Source: Dunaliella salina (Eukaryota; Chlorophyta; Chlorophyceae; Chlamydomonadales; Dunaliellaceae). From it: a stretch of 16,167 nt of DNA. Where the stretch lies: the NCBI GenBank assembly GCA_002284615.2, contig MU069722.1:31671-47837 (forward strand), given 5' to 3'. Shown here one piece after another: positions 16,067 to 16,167 of this stretch. Under the pieces are notes generated by a model that saw only the letters and a list, made by a program, of their open reading frames with translations, was not told the DNA's origin and did no database searches. Both the position numbers and the translations under genes were made by a program. Every line of letters begins with the position of its first letter. The stretch's first letter is position 1.

Positions 16067-16167
16067 GATGTAAGGATTGCATATGAATGTACTTCTCTCA
16101 TACAGGATGTAAGGATTGCATATGAATGTACTTCTCTCATACAGGATGTAAGGATTGCATATGAATG
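15978..16167. repeat. 39-bp tandem repeat, at least 4.9 copies
   Basis: The unit begins CTCTCATACAGGATGTAAGG and continues ATTGCATATGAATGTACTT. Copies start at 15978, 16017, 16056, 16095 and 16134, with only one substitution seen (ACAAG for ACAGG in the third). The array runs off the right edge. The unit equals 13 codons and has open minus-strand frames, giving the 13-residue repeat MREVHSYAILTSC. Confidence 0.97.

Overview
The window looks like nuclear DNA of a GC-rich eukaryote, most probably a chlamydomonadalean green alga. The signs are long (AC)n/(GT)n tracts, CAG/CTG runs coding for Gln and Ala, low-complexity Q/H/S/G/A-rich exons, GT-AG introns packed with minisatellites, and small TIR transposons. 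No prokaryotic operon, rRNA, tRNA, CRISPR array or recognisable enzyme domain was seen. Organism and gene identity are inferences from composition; no protein family was recognised.

The main coding signal is on the minus strand. Three exons at 13322-12792, 11315-10304 and 10112-9458 join in phase through canonical splice sites and encode about 730 residues of disordered, low-complexity protein. A fourth long minus-strand exon (1411-129) lies at the left edge and continues, after a GTATGT donor, into the (GT)n tract at the window start. A weaker minus-strand coding-like block occurs at 7076-6354 and again, identically, at about 5381-4665. Whether all these exons belong to one very long gene cannot be decided here. 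A possible first exon on the plus strand lies at about 15069-15173.

Between the exons lie minisatellites: 1326-2450 (125-146 bp unit), 2858-2951 (19 bp), 4392-4722 and its copy (about 60 bp), 7357-7580 (degenerate CATGCATGCA motif), 8240-9400 (about 210 bp), 11290-12480 (about 72 bp), 13262-14160 (about 120 bp, alternating A/B) and 15978-end (39 bp). Several of these have units that each carry a minus-strand 3' splice-site-like signal, and in three cases the exon-proximal unit overlaps the start of an exon. This is the most unusual pattern in the window.

Three non-autonomous TIR elements with 8-bp target-site duplications and TAGGG termini (hAT-like) sit at 2453-2681, 3178-4033 and 7823-8055. 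Positions 3776-5463 are repeated at 5465-7152 across a single N at 5464. The copies agree at a constant 1689-bp offset except for one 19-nt block, so this is most likely an unmerged contig overlap and not a biological duplication.
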